Below are positions 12,070 through 12,344 of a stretch of 12,344 nucleotides of DNA, piece after piece (position 1 is the stretch's first letter; each line of letters opens with the position of its first letter). The notes beneath the pieces are model-generated. The model was not told the DNA's origin and made no database searches. It saw nothing but the letters and a program-made list of their open reading frames with translations. The position numbers were made by a program, and so were the translations under genes. Origin of the DNA: an uncultured Oscillospiraceae bacterium (GTDB lineage: Bacteria > Bacillota > Clostridia > Oscillospirales > Oscillospiraceae); the NCBI GenBank assembly GCA_910587255.1, contig CAJUKT010000054.1, positions 1 through 12,344 on the forward strand, given 5' to 3'.

Positions 12070-12344
12070 TGGCGACCTTCACCGCGATCCAATGCAAAAA
12101 GCAGTCCGCCAGTTCGATGCGCGGCGTGATCGACTATGTGGAACAGGAGGAGAAAACCCGCTGGGGCGACGCGTGGCTGGTCACCGGTAGCGACTGTGTT
12201 CCCCAGTCCGCCTTCATCGAGATGCAGATGACCAAAGAGCGTTTCCACAAAACAGGAGGGACACAGTTCTACCACTTCGTCCAGTCCTTCTCCGCGGAGG
12301 ACAACATCACACCCCAGGAGGTCAATGCCATCGGTCTGGAGTTC
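12069..12344 (+). CDS. Relaxase, N-terminal part (runs off window)
   Basis: The first 92 codons of a relaxase/mobilization nuclease (PF03432-like, probably MOBP). MATFTAIQCKK opens the domain. Y23 in GVIDYVEQEEKT is at the position of the catalytic tyrosine of motif I. QFYHFVQSFS (about 72-81), followed by a DNITPQEVNAIGLEF helix, is the conserved strand-helix before the metal-binding motif. The HxHxN-type metal site would be beyond the right edge, so activity cannot be judged. The enzyme nicks one strand at oriT and pilots it to a recipient. The start overlaps the mobC stop (TGATG). Confidence 0.88.
   Translation, partial: MATFTAIQCKKQSASSMRGVIDYVEQEEKTRWGDAWLVTGSDCVPQSAFIEMQMTKERFHKTGGTQFYHFVQSFSAEDNITPQEVNAIGLEF

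Overview
The window looks like the accessory genome of a high-GC gut Clostridia member, probably Oscillospiraceae of the Flavonifractor/Lawsonibacter kind. The grounds are family-level: a Tn916-type integrase, a DUF6809-like protein, a DUF6076-like protein, a MobC/relaxase pair, a LytTR/GHKL two-component pair and a domain-swapped GH3 enzyme, all at high GC. No taxonomic marker gene is present, so the assignment is inference.

Layout. Positions 1-336 hold the end of an IS5-type transposase followed directly by the tail of a broken, probably exported protein. Positions 651-2105 are a two-gene operon (DUF6809-like protein, tyrosine integrase), followed by a lower-GC Cro/CI-type regulator (2256-2795). 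Positions 2704-3129 are an unusually hairpin-rich, gene-free stretch. At its centre lies the 3' half of a tRNA-Thr(GGT) gene (2871-2915, minus strand), with copies of one 20-bp repeat on both sides. This has the organisation of an intact integrase attachment site (attP), not of a used attL or attR.

Positions 3200-8825 (minus strand) hold two transcription units. One is a membrane-anchored GH3 glycosidase with a small four-helix membrane protein. The other is an AgrC/AgrA-like sensor kinase and LytTR regulator. A strong hairpin terminator and a near-consensus promoter separate them. Positions 9127-12344 are mobile-element backbone: a DUF6076-like Cys4 protein (minus strand), then on the plus strand an excisionase-like HTH protein, a protein with two winged helices, a 598-bp hairpin-rich oriT-like region, mobC, and the start of a relaxase that runs off the window.

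How it fits together. Integrase, attachment site, excisionase, oriT-like region, MobC and relaxase are the parts of an integrative mobilizable element. The GH3 and two-component genes lie between the attachment site and the mobilization module, so they may be cargo. Because the attachment site appears to have element-type arms on both sides, the window may show a circular or tandem form, or two elements accreted at one tRNA-Thr target. Sequence alone cannot separate these options.
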